A DNA stretch of 64,000 nt from Acinetobacter sp. WCHAc010034 (GCF_001696615.3 NZ_CP032279.1:1-64000), one strand, 5' to 3'. Shown: positions 43,634-52,409, counted from the stretch's first letter. The notes: a model not told the origin generated them from the letters alone. Made by a program: numbers and translations.

Positions 43634-44092
43634 ATGGGATATCACGTTTCAATTGTTAATACTAAAAAAAATACAGGAACTAAAAAGATATTAAATAACT
43701 TGAATGAATTAGAGATAGTTCTAGAAAAATTTAATTTTTATAGAACTAGCACCAATAAAGATGAAATCATTTTTACTAATAATGAAAATGATGATTTTAC
43801 ATTATTTTATAAAAATTGTGAGTTGTTAGCTATAACAACAAATGACCAACTTATTGATAAAATGGTAGAAATATCAACTTTTATGAATGATGGATCTCGA
43901 GCACGAGGAGAACAAGGGGAGACTTTTAAAACATCTAATGAAGTGTATTTTCATAAAGATGATACATCTATGATTGATGATAGTGATCCAACTGGATTAT
44001 GGGGAAGAAGGTGGAATGAATTTGGTGGATTTGCCATTATGATTATTCTTTCTATTGTTCTTTATCTCACGAAAAAATATATGGAATTTTAA
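43634..44092 (+). CDS. AT-rich tail-anchored-like protein of unknown function
   Basis: The 152-residue product (MGYHVSIVNTKKNTGTKKIL) is polar and acidic, then ends in one hydrophobic helix (FAIMIILSIVLYLTKKY), as in tail-anchored proteins. The gene is far richer in A+T than the flanking phage genes, a sign of separate origin. It lies in the first cargo block. No family is recognised. Confidence 0.6.
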   Translation: MGYHVSIVNTKKNTGTKKILNNLNELEIVLEKFNFYRTSTNKDEIIFTNNENDDFTLFYKNCELLAITTNDQLIDKMVEISTFMNDGSRARGEQGETFKTSNEVYFHKDDTSMIDDSDPTGLWGRRWNEFGGFAIMIILSIVLYLTKKYMEF

Positions 44093-44141
44093 ATAAATGC
44101 CCATTTAACATAATGGGTGTTATACGAAACGAGAGTGTAAG

Positions 44142-44189
44142 CCCCAAATAGAAATGTCCGGTTTCTCCAAAGTAAAAATGTCCGCTTTT
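44142..44189. repeat. Tandem ~24-bp repeats resembling an IS21-type end
   Basis: CCCCAAATAGAAATGTCCGG and CTCCAAAGTAAAAATGTCCG are adjacent imperfect repeats, preceded by TGTAAG. Multiple TGTCCG-bearing repeats are typical of IS21-family termini. No transposase remains. Confidence 0.4.
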
Positions 44190-44286
44190 AGGATATTTAC
44201 CTAGAGATTATCTTAGCCAGACGTCATTCCATATAGCTAATTAGACTCCAATTAGAAACCAAAAGGCTGCTTAGGCGGTTTTTTTA

Positions 44287-44355
44287 TTGGAACAGGTGCG
44301 CTTACTGCAGTCATAGAAATCTTACCCTAGGCATAAATAGCTTTAGGTGTGGGTA
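44287..44355 (+). promoter_or_regulatory. TTGGAAC box and SD-masking stem (module B)
   Basis: TTGGAAC (44287) is 69 nt before ATG 44356 and follows a terminator-like GGCGGTTTTTTTA. TTACCC (44322-44327) can pair with GGGTAA (44351-44356), covering the ribosome site and the A of the start codon. Confidence 0.55.
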
Positions 44356-44709
44356 ATGCTTAATTTGGGTCTGGATGCATTTTTAGTCATGTTCTTTTTA
44401 GCGCATGTATATTTTGCCTTTCAAAGTTTCCGCAGCAATAAAGATCAGCTGACCGGGCTGCTGCGCAAAGGCGTTGTTGATTCGCTTTTCAGGAAGGCAA
44501 GCAAGGCCTTTTACCTGCTTCTGATTCCCGCCGTATTCATTACCGGGCTTGCCGCCTGGTCATTTTACAAGGTGCTGGCCTGTTTCGGCGCTTCCGGTTT
44601 TATCCTGAACATCCTGACGGCGGTATTCGCGCTGTATTCGATTGCAGTCCTTGCATCATTCCTGTTCGGCAAGCTGATTCAGCTGGCCGCGCATAAGGCG
44701 GGGCTATGA
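44356..44709 (+). CDS. Phage membrane protein with three helices
   Basis: The 117-residue protein starts MLNLGLDAFLVMFFLAHVYF and has two more helices (YLLLIPAVFITGLAAWSFY and ILNILTAVFALYSIAVLASF). It overlaps the next baseplate gene by 4 bp, so it is the first gene of the baseplate module. Function is unknown; a holin-like or scaffolding role is possible. Confidence 0.65.
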   Translation: MLNLGLDAFLVMFFLAHVYFAFQSFRSNKDQLTGLLRKGVVDSLFRKASKAFYLLLIPAVFITGLAAWSFYKVLACFGASGFILNILTAVFALYSIAVLASFLFGKLIQLAAHKAGL

Positions 44710-45041
44710 TCGATAGAGCGAAGATATACGCGATGCTGGACCATTGGTTCAATTCCGAAATCAACGGCTACTTTGGATCTGAATATGGGCCTGATCTGAA
44801 CAGCCTGCTGCTTGGCCCGCTGGATTCGCCTGTGGCCAACGCCTTCATTGCGAAAATGAAAAATGATATTCCCATCCTCAAGCAGCTGAGCGCCGATGAA
44901 TTGTCGCTGTACAGCGTAAATGAGGGATTCGAGACCAAAGTGATTTACCTCAAGGCGGGTGATGTGGCCATCAACCTGAACCAGATCCGCGACAGCCGGC
45001 AATCGCTGCAGGGAGAGACATTCGATGTTGACGCAAGCTGA
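44706..45041 (+). CDS. Phage baseplate wedge protein upstream of gpJ
   Basis: The 111-residue protein (MIDRAKIYAMLDHWFNSEIN) sits at the position of the Mu gp46 or gp25-like wedge protein, directly before the baseplate-J gene with a 17-bp overlap. The repeated pattern 'VIYLKAGDVAINLNQIRDSR' near the end and its size support a structural role, but the assignment is by synteny. Confidence 0.6.
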   Translation: MIDRAKIYAMLDHWFNSEINGYFGSEYGPDLNSLLLGPLDSPVANAFIAKMKNDIPILKQLSADELSLYSVNEGFETKVIYLKAGDVAINLNQIRDSRQSLQGETFDVDAS

Positions 45042-46467
45042 TTTTGAGGCGCGCATCGTCGCGTCACTGGATGACTATGAAATTCAGGAGCGGTACAGCG
45101 CGCAAGATCCACTGGTGATCCAGCAGATCCGGTCTATTGCTGCATTCTTGTCCCTGTTCAGCCAGGAGATTGATATTTCGGAGCTGGAGCCGTTCATTAA
45201 AACCCGGGACCGCTCAATTATTGCCGATGCCGCCAATAAAGGCATTCTGCCCTCCGGCATGCCGGCGCAGCATATTCTGGAGGTGATGAACCGTTCAGGG
45301 AACAGCATTACCCTAAGCCAAGGCCGCCAAATCGAAGACAGCAGCGGGGGCCGGCCATGGCGCCTGCTTCAGTCTGTGACTGCGCCTGCCGGCGGCACTG
45401 CTGAAGTGCTGGCGGAGCAGAGTGAATACAGGGAAGTCCAATACACCGTACAGAACAGCGAAAGCTTTCACCGTGTAGAGCTGAAGCTGCGCGATGATCT
45501 GGCGCTGGCGGGCATTACCGTGCGCGATGAGGCGAATCAGGCCTACTGGCTTAAAAAGCGCTGGATGAATGTCGCGCCTATGGAATACGCCTTCAACCTG
45601 ACCACGGACAGCCTGCGCCGTGTCTTTGCGGAATTCGGCGATGATGCGCGGGCAGGGCGGACTGCAAAGGCCAATCAGGTATTCACGTTCGGTATTCTGG
45701 AAACATACGGCGATGTCGATGTATCGCGCCTGAAAGACGCTTCACTGATTGATGTGCTGAACGCGGATGAGCAGCGGGTATCGGTGCGCTTCAAGCAGGG
45801 CGGCGCCGTGCGTCAGGGCGCAGATCCGCTGAATGTGTCTGAGCTGCGCGTACTGTCCAGCTATCCTTCGCTTTATGATGAAAACGCCGTGTTCCTGGGC
45901 AACTTTGATTATTCGGTCCGCGCCAAATTCATGCCGCGCGCGCACTATCTGGCGGTCTGGAATGAAAACGAGCATGACCGCTGCTATGGCGCAACCTATG
46001 AAGACATCAATCATCTGCATATTGCTGCCGTGGCCAAAAACGGCGCTGAGCAGGCAGCGCTGGAACAGGAAATCATCCAGTACATCGGCCAGCTGGACAG
46101 CCTGTATAAAGACCGGGTGCGGGTGCATGCGGTTTCAGAAAAGCCTTTTGCTGTGGCGCTGAACGGCCGCTTGGCCGCCGTGCATGATCTGGACGGCGTA
46201 AAGGCGCAGATTAAAGGCCTGCTGGTGGACCGCTACGGCAGAACCAAGCTGAGCGCGAGCCGCTGGCTGGTGAATGGCTTCAATACGCAGGAAATATCCA
46301 CTCAGCTGCGCAAGAGCATTGTCGCCTTCCAGGACAATATCAGCGACTTTTCGCTGCTTGTGCCTGCGGGCTTGAATAAGCCGCATGAATGGGTGTATGT
46401 CGCAGACTCCAGCATCACGCTTAATCTGGAGCGCACCGCTGAAATGGGGGCCGCATGGGGACTGTAA
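45025..46467 (+). CDS. Phage baseplate J-like protein
   Basis: The 480-residue protein has the family's QGRQIEDSSGGRPWRLLQSV, PAGGTAEVLAEQSE and VELKLRDDLALAGITVRDE segments near residues 95-185, typical of the baseplate-J wedge of contractile phage tails. The start follows GGGAGAGACATTCG and overlaps the previous gene. It indicates a myovirus-type tail. Confidence 0.85.
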   Translation: MLTQADFEARIVASLDDYEIQERYSAQDPLVIQQIRSIAAFLSLFSQEIDISELEPFIKTRDRSIIADAANKGILPSGMPAQHILEVMNRSGNSITLSQGRQIEDSSGGRPWRLLQSVTAPAGGTAEVLAEQSEYREVQYTVQNSESFHRVELKLRDDLALAGITVRDEANQAYWLKKRWMNVAPMEYAFNLTTDSLRRVFAEFGDDARAGRTAKANQVFTFGILETYGDVDVSRLKDASLIDVLNADEQRVSVRFKQGGAVRQGADPLNVSELRVLSSYPSLYDENAVFLGNFDYSVRAKFMPRAHYLAVWNENEHDRCYGATYEDINHLHIAAVAKNGAEQAALEQEIIQYIGQLDSLYKDRVRVHAVSEKPFAVALNGRLAAVHDLDGVKAQIKGLLVDRYGRTKLSASRWLVNGFNTQEISTQLRKSIVAFQDNISDFSLLVPAGLNKPHEWVYVADSSITLNLERTAEMGAAWGL

Positions 46468-47087
46468 GCTTTACCCGGCCCATTGATCAGCAGGCCAATA
46501 ATCATCAGGGGCTGGAAACGGCATTAGCCAAGGCATTCAAGCAGGTTTTTGCTGATGTCTTTGAACAGCAGGTTCAGGACATGCTGGATTACGGCTGCCC
46601 GCATTTGGGCAGCCGGACTGTGGTTGAGCGCTTCACCAAGCAGGATGGCCTTGTCGTGCTGCGCCGGCCGTTCACTTCAGACACGCTGATGCGGGTGATC
46701 TATGCGAACTGGTCCAGCATGGCCAGCGAACGCGGACTGGGCTTTTTAGAGTTTGTGCTGCGCATGCTGTGGACGAATCAGTGGCAGGTCAAGCGCCTGT
46801 GGCATCCTGTCAGCACCTACCGTAGCTACCCAAAGCATATTACCGATGAGGAAAAGCCCGGCCATTTCCTGACAAGCCGAATCCGCATCTCTATTGAGGC
46901 CTCAGTCGATACGTCAGAGATTATTGAGCTGTCGCCGATTATACGGCGCCTTGTGCCGGCGAATGTTGTCGTGAAAGTCCATTCAAAGGCATTGGACGTT
47001 GAGCTGGGCGACAGCACAATTGGCGCCGGGGTGTATGGCAGGGTTTATCAGGTGATGGATTTCAGTGACCATGGCGCCGTAAATTAG
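46455..47087 (+). CDS. Phage tail protein I-like protein
   Basis: The 210-residue protein directly follows the baseplate-J gene with a 13-bp overlap, the usual place of tail protein I or Mu gp48. It starts MGTVSFTRPIDQQANNHQGL and ends with a beta-rich domain. Sequence similarity is not obvious, so the name comes from order and size. Confidence 0.6.
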   Translation: MGTVSFTRPIDQQANNHQGLETALAKAFKQVFADVFEQQVQDMLDYGCPHLGSRTVVERFTKQDGLVVLRRPFTSDTLMRVIYANWSSMASERGLGFLEFVLRMLWTNQWQVKRLWHPVSTYRSYPKHITDEEKPGHFLTSRIRISIEASVDTSEIIELSPIIRRLVPANVVVKVHSKALDVELGDSTIGAGVYGRVYQVMDFSDHGAVN

Positions 47088-47101
47088 ATGAAAATTATGT
47101 A

Positions 47102-47173
47102 TTGGAACTGGCAAGGCTGAAAAGTGCCTGAAAATGATTTGATGTGTTCAGTTTAAACCTAAGAGATATTTTT
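47102..47173 (+). promoter_or_regulatory. TTGGAAC box (module C)
   Basis: TTGGAAC (47102) is 72 nt before ATG 47174, and AAGAGATATTTTT precedes the start. No clear hairpin was found in this one. Confidence 0.5.
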
Positions 47174-47623
47174 ATGACTGAAAACAGCTTGCTTGCCATC
47201 ACTGCTGATGCCGGCAGTGACCAAAATCTGATTGTTGAAGAGTTCCTGGGCCATGCCAAAGCAGATTTAGATCCGGCTGCCGTTGAGCTGGTAATGAATG
47301 GCGAACAGGTCGAAGGCGTAACGGCTTATGCCCGCGGCAATTACTACAAAATTTCAGCCAATCCTGAGTCAGCTGACTATGTTGAGCCATTCGATATCCA
47401 TCTGCACTTTCAGGACGGCCCGACTGTTTCAGAAGGTGTGAATGGTTTAACCAATGAATCGCTTTTAAATGTGCTGATTCACCGCACGAAGATTTTAGAC
47501 AGTCAGTTCCCGTCTGAGCATAACAAGCAGGCCATTGCAGCGCTAGAAAGCGCTTTGGCTACACTTAATGCGCGGACTGCTGACCGGCAGGCGCGCGGTG
47601 TCGAAGGCCTGAATGCGGAGTGA
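47174..47623 (+). CDS. Phage protein with C-terminal RT-x-DR-x-RGVEG helical hairpin
   Basis: The 149-residue protein has an N-terminal beta-rich half and a C-terminal pair of helices, LLNVLIHRTKIL and IAALESALATLNARTADRQA, then RGVEG. This ending is a common module at the C-terminus of small phage proteins. Some related helical hairpins sequester cyclic nucleotides (Acb2/Tad1), but I cannot confirm that link. It forms a single-gene module; a TonB receptor block follows. Confidence 0.6.
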   Translation: MTENSLLAITADAGSDQNLIVEEFLGHAKADLDPAAVELVMNGEQVEGVTAYARGNYYKISANPESADYVEPFDIHLHFQDGPTVSEGVNGLTNESLLNVLIHRTKILDSQFPSEHNKQAIAALESALATLNARTADRQARGVEGLNAE

Positions 47624-47768
47624 ATACTGATTAAATTTAAAAGAATGAGTGTAGCTTTGCTTAGTACGTTGGCTTTATAACTCCTGGAGGGGGTTACTCA
47701 GGGAATTATTAGGCTGATGCATCGAGATTTGTTTTGAAACTTTCTAACTGAGTTTTAATTTGATTAAG

Positions 47769-47798
47769 AAAAACCGCAGGGAAGAGCCTGCGGTTTTT
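47769..47798. terminator. Bidirectional terminator before the TonB receptor
   Basis: The perfect 11-bp stem AAAACCGCAGG/CCTGCGGTTTT closes the receptor gene on the minus strand. Confidence 0.85.
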
Positions 47799-47815
47799 CT
47801 GATGAACTAATAGAA

Positions 47816-50308
47816 TTAATATTTGGCTCGGAGTGTAATCATGAAATTACGAGGATCTCCATAATAGTTTCCATTTGTAATAGATCCTAACTTCTTATAA
47901 TAGGTTTTATCAAAAATATTATTTATATTGAAGCCAATATTAATTTGATCAGACACCTTATAATTTGCAAAGGCATTCCATAAACCATAACCACTTTGCT
48001 CAATTTCAATATTTTTACTGATATTTTTAGCTTTGCTTTGTAGGTTGACACCACCGCCTATCGTTAGGCGCTGATCATAAAAAGGTAAATTATAGCTGCT
48101 CCATAATTTAAATATATGCTTCGGTGTAAAGGTGCTGTAACTGTTTCCTTGATTGGTTGATGTGTCACTGAGATATTCTGTTTTGTTGTAAGTGTAGCCT
48201 GTGGTTAGGTGAAGGTTAGGTAACAGTTCGCCTGTAAATTCAGTTTCAAAACCTTGACTTCTGACTTTACCTGCATTGATGTAGCATGCACCTTGACTAG
48301 GTGAGCCACTGCAAGGTTTAGGATGATCTGGATCTTCCAGTGCCCGATTATCCTCATCGATACGGAACATGGCTGCAGAAATAATTGCTTGTCCATCCCA
48401 TAGTTCACGTTTTAAACCGATTTCATAATTCGCACCTACTGCAGGATCTAGAGGCTTACCTTGAGAGGTATAATTATTGCTTTGAACACGGAATGTATCT
48501 GCATAACTTGCATATGCTGAAAGTTGATCATTAATATCAAAGACAATACCACCATATGGAGTTAAAACATTTTTATCTTCATATGTACCTGTATTTGCTC
48601 CTGTAATAATATTTTTATTTGTAAATTTCCAGTCACTTAATCGTGCACCAATAATTACATGCAAAGGTTCAATTGGATTTAAGCGCGTCATTGCAAAAAA
48701 TGCTTTTTGCGTGGTTTCACGCTGCGTAGTTGTTGGTACATCTGGCATATCAGGATAGGGAACATTATATGGGTCAAATTCTTCTAGACTAACCGCGGGA
48801 ATTTTTATAGGTAGTAGTGACTTCCATGGGCGGGGTTCTTCTATTCGTTGTGATGTGTATCCAAATACCAGATCATGGCTTTGATTAAAAGCTTGGAATT
48901 TACCATTTAGAGTTGCATCAAAGCCATAGTCCTTAATTCGCATATCACCGCTATAATATCCAGTCAGTTGGTTAAATACTTGTGTATTTATATTAAGATC
49001 GTTTGGATCATAGAAAGCACGTTGATAATTTAGAACCCGGTTTTCATATTGCCCATTAATTTTTAAAGACCAATCATCATTAAAGTTATGAGTAATTCCT
49101 GTAAATAGTGAATAGGAGTCAATATTCCATTTATTCCACGCGGCACCTAAATATTTGGTTTTATCAAACTTACTGTCACTGCCGTCAGCATTTCTTGGTA
49201 CACCAGTAATTTCAGGAACAGCCTCCCGGCTATTATAAGTTCCCCCAAATGTTAAAGTGGTATCTGGAAGAACATCATATTCGAGAATACCGTACAACGC
49301 TAAATTCTTGTTTTCGGCAATATCAAAAAAATATTCTTTATCTTCGTAATCAGCTATAAAGCGGCTGCGTAGGCGGTTGTCATCAAAAAAGGTGTTAGAT
49401 GTATCGAATGTCGCATTCCATGTATTCCAAGAACCGGCTTTAAGCGCAATATTGATTTGATCTTCATGAAGAGGCTTTTTTCTGACGAGATTCACAACTC
49501 CGCCTGGCTGTCCTGCACCTGTTAATAAGCCGGAAGCACCGCGCTGTATTTCGACTTGTTCGTACATAGCAAGACTTTCTAGCTCACGCTCACCTCCTGA
49601 CGCATAGCCAGAATTAATTCCATCTTTTTGAACTGCAACTTCAAATCCCCTGCTGTAGTAGTTTGTCGTCACATTCCCAGAGGTTTGTACAGTCATTCCG
49701 GTAGTTTGGGCTAATGCTTGATCAATGGTCGCCCAGCCGCTGTCTTCAATTCTTTTATTTGTGATAACGCTTACCGACTGCGGATTTTCTTTAACTGACT
49801 GTGCGAGCTTTCCTAAAGAAATATGATTCGCTTTATAACCAACTTCATTTTCTGCGACTACTCTAATCGTTGGAAGCTGTGAAGTAGCGGAAGTATAAGG
49901 CAAGTTTTCTGGAGCTGTATTATTAGTTTTATTTGATATTATTTTGGGGGAATTTAGTTCTTTTTTTACAATTATATAGCCATCGTTTGTCTTGCTGGCT
50001 TTTAATCTGCTGTCTGATAGTATCAGTTCAAGTCCTTGCTCTATGCTATAGGCTCCTTTAAGGCCACTACTTTTACTTTGGTTCAGTTCTAAATTTTTAG
50101 TGTGAATTGTGATACCAGACTGCTTTGCGAATTGATTCAAAACATGATTTAAATTGGATGCATCTATATTATATTGCAAGTTTTGACTATTCTCTGTTGC
50201 ATTTGCTGACGTATTTAATATTGATAGCCCTGAGAAAAGTGCCAAATGAATAGAAAGAACGATTGGCTTAATCGTGTTCTTTTTATTGTTTAATTGCAGT
50301 ATATACAT
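47816..50308 (-). CDS. TonB-dependent ferric-siderophore receptor with STN domain
   Basis: The 830-residue precursor has a signal region (ALFSGLSILNTSANA). A secretin/TonB N-terminal (STN) domain at about residues 45-115 (YNIDASNLNHVLNQFAKQSG) signals to an anti-sigma factor in FpvA-type receptors. The plug domain starts near 150 (SVITNKRIEDSGWATID) and the 22-strand barrel ends with the typical RNFMITLRAKY. It imports an iron chelate across the outer membrane; the ligand is unknown. No anti-sigma/sigma pair is adjacent. It is cargo between two phage modules and AT-rich relative to them. Confidence 0.9.
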   Translation of the reverse strand: MYILQLNNKKNTIKPIVLSIHLALFSGLSILNTSANATENSQNLQYNIDASNLNHVLNQFAKQSGITIHTKNLELNQSKSSGLKGAYSIEQGLELILSDSRLKASKTNDGYIIVKKELNSPKIISNKTNNTAPENLPYTSATSQLPTIRVVAENEVGYKANHISLGKLAQSVKENPQSVSVITNKRIEDSGWATIDQALAQTTGMTVQTSGNVTTNYYSRGFEVAVQKDGINSGYASGGERELESLAMYEQVEIQRGASGLLTGAGQPGGVVNLVRKKPLHEDQINIALKAGSWNTWNATFDTSNTFFDDNRLRSRFIADYEDKEYFFDIAENKNLALYGILEYDVLPDTTLTFGGTYNSREAVPEITGVPRNADGSDSKFDKTKYLGAAWNKWNIDSYSLFTGITHNFNDDWSLKINGQYENRVLNYQRAFYDPNDLNINTQVFNQLTGYYSGDMRIKDYGFDATLNGKFQAFNQSHDLVFGYTSQRIEEPRPWKSLLPIKIPAVSLEEFDPYNVPYPDMPDVPTTTQRETTQKAFFAMTRLNPIEPLHVIIGARLSDWKFTNKNIITGANTGTYEDKNVLTPYGGIVFDINDQLSAYASYADTFRVQSNNYTSQGKPLDPAVGANYEIGLKRELWDGQAIISAAMFRIDEDNRALEDPDHPKPCSGSPSQGACYINAGKVRSQGFETEFTGELLPNLHLTTGYTYNKTEYLSDTSTNQGNSYSTFTPKHIFKLWSSYNLPFYDQRLTIGGGVNLQSKAKNISKNIEIEQSGYGLWNAFANYKVSDQINIGFNINNIFDKTYYKKLGSITNGNYYGDPRNFMITLRAKY

Positions 50309-50432
50309 TTAAATTTTCCATAAATAGGTGATTAATAAACTTAGTTGAAAGTTTTAGGCTGCTTATGGATAAGTCGTTTATAGAGTAAAAAAGTGTCATT
50401 TATAAATTATTATTTATTATGAAAGTTAATAA

Positions 50433-50505
50433 TTGGAACACTCCAAATCTAACATTGCGCCGTATTGCCCAAATAGCCTCAATATTTCATTTATTGGGGC
50501 TTTTT
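50433..50505 (+). promoter_or_regulatory. TTGGAAC box and start-abutting hairpin (module D)
   Basis: TTGGAAC (50433) is 73 nt before ATG 50506. The stem AGCCTCAATA (50475) pairs with TATTGGGGCT (50492-50501) with one T-G pair; GGGG lies in the 3' arm and TTTTTATG follows. Confidence 0.6.
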
Positions 50506-51372
50506 ATGTCCGAAACAGGTCGAAAAACCAAAAGAATCAAATTCAATCTATTTGAGCGCGGCCGCAAGCATTCCGGCCGTGACCGCGCAAATGTGGATAT
50601 GAAGGAGATGATTAAGACCGGGACGCTGTATGGCTATAACGGGCATGAGATCCGCCGCCGCTACGGCATGCTGCCGCCGGAATCCACTTTAATTGACTGC
50701 AAGGTTGTCTATCTGGAGCCGGCATTCAGAACGGTTGAAGCCTATGCTGAAGAAAACGGCGATGTCACCCATGTTGAGGAATTCTTTGACAATGAAGCGG
50801 GGGAATATGCACGCAAGCAATACTTGGCCCATGTAGGCGGCTTCAGTTCTGCGCAGAATTACCGCCGTGCCGGGGTGGGGCTTGTGCCGGTTGGATTCTT
50901 CGGATTTGACTATGTGATGCAGCCGAACTACACAACAAACGTGGGGGATGGCCAGCTGTTTGATGGATTGGTGGTGCCGGAGCAGCAGGACGGCCTGATT
51001 GCATGCTTTGACAGCGCTACAGATACTTCCCAGCTGGCGCCATCCGAAGCCATGATTGCGCATCTGCTTGAACAGCAGATTCTGCGCGACTTTGACAGCA
51101 TCCATTCTCAGCTCCAGCTGCATCAGTTTAATGAGCAGGCATTGGATCAAGTCGGTTCGCTTAGCGATGAGCTTGCGAAGCGTGACCGCCGTGCGGCCCT
51201 GCAGGCGCAGCGTGCACAGGTCAGCGAAGTCCGCTCATTTGACTCTGCATGTGATGAAGCGGATGAATTGTTAACGGCGAGCGAGCTGGCCCGCCTGCAG
51301 ATGAACGGCGAAAAGGCTAAAGCTGAAAAAATGCCACTGTATAGGTGGCATTTTTTATATGCTGCCGTTTAG
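50506..51372 (+). CDS. Phage prohead protease-like protein, C-terminus probably altered
   Basis: The 288-residue protein begins MSETGRKTKRIKFNLFERGR with NVDMKEMIKTGTLYGYNGHE and EEFFDNEAGEYARKQYLAHV, the pattern of phage head-maturation proteases. The last codons run through a terminator-like hairpin (51326-51356), so the end (KMPLYRWHFLYAAV) is probably not native. The frame is open upstream to 50419, but the start at 50506 follows the module signal. Confidence 0.65.
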   Translation: MSETGRKTKRIKFNLFERGRKHSGRDRANVDMKEMIKTGTLYGYNGHEIRRRYGMLPPESTLIDCKVVYLEPAFRTVEAYAEENGDVTHVEEFFDNEAGEYARKQYLAHVGGFSSAQNYRRAGVGLVPVGFFGFDYVMQPNYTTNVGDGQLFDGLVVPEQQDGLIACFDSATDTSQLAPSEAMIAHLLEQQILRDFDSIHSQLQLHQFNEQALDQVGSLSDELAKRDRRAALQAQRAQVSEVRSFDSACDEADELLTASELARLQMNGEKAKAEKMPLYRWHFLYAAV

Positions 51373-51379
51373 TATTTGA
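51326..51379 (+). other. Hairpin-U-run-ATG junction with a truncated gene start
   Basis: AAAAAATGCCAC pairs with GTGGCATTTTTT, followed by ATATG: ATG 51359 opens a frame of only MLPFSI before a stop. It looks like the first codons of the next head gene (perhaps capsid) left after a deletion. Confidence 0.45.
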
Positions 51380-51390
51380 TTTACCAGAAA

Positions 51391-51418
51391 ATAAAAGCCC
51401 GATTTATCGAGCTTTTAT
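51391..51418 (-). terminator. Terminator of the DUF6616 gene
   Basis: The stem ATAAAAGC/GCTTTTAT with inner GAT/ATC lies 20 bp beyond the minus-strand stop. Confidence 0.6.
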
Positions 51419-51437
51419 CAGGGAGCCTGAAATCAGA

Positions 51438-51776
51438 TTAAGTATTTGCTAAAGCATCAATATGCTGAGGAAAGCTTCCCTCAGTACCAGCAGCATTGAT
51501 ATGGTTGAAATATTTATACCAGCCGCTGGAGTGAATTCCTTCAAGCAAAGCTTCACGGGCCTGTTGATTTGGAAAACGCCAAATGCCTAAAAACTGATGC
51601 TCGCTGGCTTGATCAATTTCATGAACTGTTTCAGTCAATGTTAAGACCTCAACCCCCATACTGGACAAGCTCCCCATTGCAACCCCAACATTGTTCAAAT
51701 ACTGCTTGCGCTCTTCAATAGGCAAGGACTGCCAAACAGCATTTGGTGTATATAATTCGACGAGATAATGATGCAT
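51438..51776 (-). CDS. DUF6616-type dimeric alpha-beta barrel protein
   Basis: The 112-residue protein (MHHYLVELYTPNAVWQSLPI, then FLGIWRFPNQQAREALLEGI, SGWYKYFNHINAAG) has the ferredoxin-like fold seen in DUF6616 and related EthD/NIPSNAP proteins. A good GAGGAAAAAC site precedes ATG 51776. It is downstream of the MarR gene on the same strand, 46 bp apart, so they are likely one operon. Confidence 0.7.
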   Translation of the reverse strand: MHHYLVELYTPNAVWQSLPIEERKQYLNNVGVAMGSLSSMGVEVLTLTETVHEIDQASEHQFLGIWRFPNQQAREALLEGIHSSGWYKYFNHINAAGTEGSFPQHIDALANT

Positions 51777-51821
51777 GTTTTTCCTCTAAGGTTTGTTGTT
51801 TTTAACTTGTATATCGATATT

Positions 51822-52331
51822 TCATGACATTTCGTTCCTAATATTGCTGGCCACTTTTCCCAGCAGAACTGTCAATTGAGAGCGTTCTTGTGCTGAAAGA
51901 TTGCCAAAAATACTGGCGATCCAGCGGCTATGGTGTTCAAACACTGTTTTAGCCATTTCTTTGCCCTGTTGGGTGAGCCGGATTGTTAAAGCGCGGCGGT
52001 CATCAGCATCTGCATGCCGCTCAATTAAGGCATCACGTTCCAATCTATCTAGCAGTCCAGTGACTGTTGCGCGGGTGATGCCAGCCCGTTCAGCTAATAT
52101 TTTAGGTGCTAACCCTTCAGGAGCAGCATCAAGTAAAAATAGAAGCACAAATCTTCCTTCTGACAAGTCGTAAGGCGCTAGCTGAATTGCGCAATCACGA
52201 TCAATCATTGACGCAAGTGAAAGCGTTTGAAAGCACAGCAGGATACCTTCGATGCCTGGTATTTTCCGCTGTTCGGCCTCGTTTAATAGGGCCTTGTATT
52301 TTTGTTCAAGCTGCATTTGGTTTTGTGCCAT
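51822..52331 (-). CDS. MarR-family transcriptional regulator
   Basis: The 169-residue winged-helix protein shows LAPKILAERAGITRATVTGL, DRLERDALIERHADADDRRA and LTIRLTQQGKEM, the recognition helix and wing of MarR proteins. A perfect promoter and operator repeats lie directly upstream. It probably represses itself and the DUF6616 gene. It is cargo within the prophage. Confidence 0.92.
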   Translation of the reverse strand: MAQNQMQLEQKYKALLNEAEQRKIPGIEGILLCFQTLSLASMIDRDCAIQLAPYDLSEGRFVLLFLLDAAPEGLAPKILAERAGITRATVTGLLDRLERDALIERHADADDRRALTIRLTQQGKEMAKTVFEHHSRWIASIFGNLSAQERSQLTVLLGKVASNIRNEMS

Positions 52332-52346
52332 ATAATATGTTGGCTA

Positions 52347-52375
52347 ACTATAATGTCGGCTATTATAACTGTCAA
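52347..52375 (-). promoter_or_regulatory. Promoter and operator of the marR-DUF6616 operon
   Basis: The minus strand has -35 TTGACA (52370-52375), 17 bp, then -10 TATAGT (52347-52352). The motif TAGCCRACAT occurs twice as a direct repeat across the -10 and start region, a likely MarR site. Confidence 0.75.
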
Positions 52376-52409
52376 TATTCAGTGTCTAAAAAGATACTAA
52401 TGAGCTGAA

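Noticed and set aside
47102..47116. Sigma-54-like GG-N10-GC in the module C box
   Set aside because: The spacing to GC is not shared by the other TTGGAAC boxes, so a sigma-54 promoter is not supported.
50309..50420. Possible Fur box before the TonB receptor
   Set aside because: The best AT-rich 19-mer agrees with the consensus at only about half of the positions.
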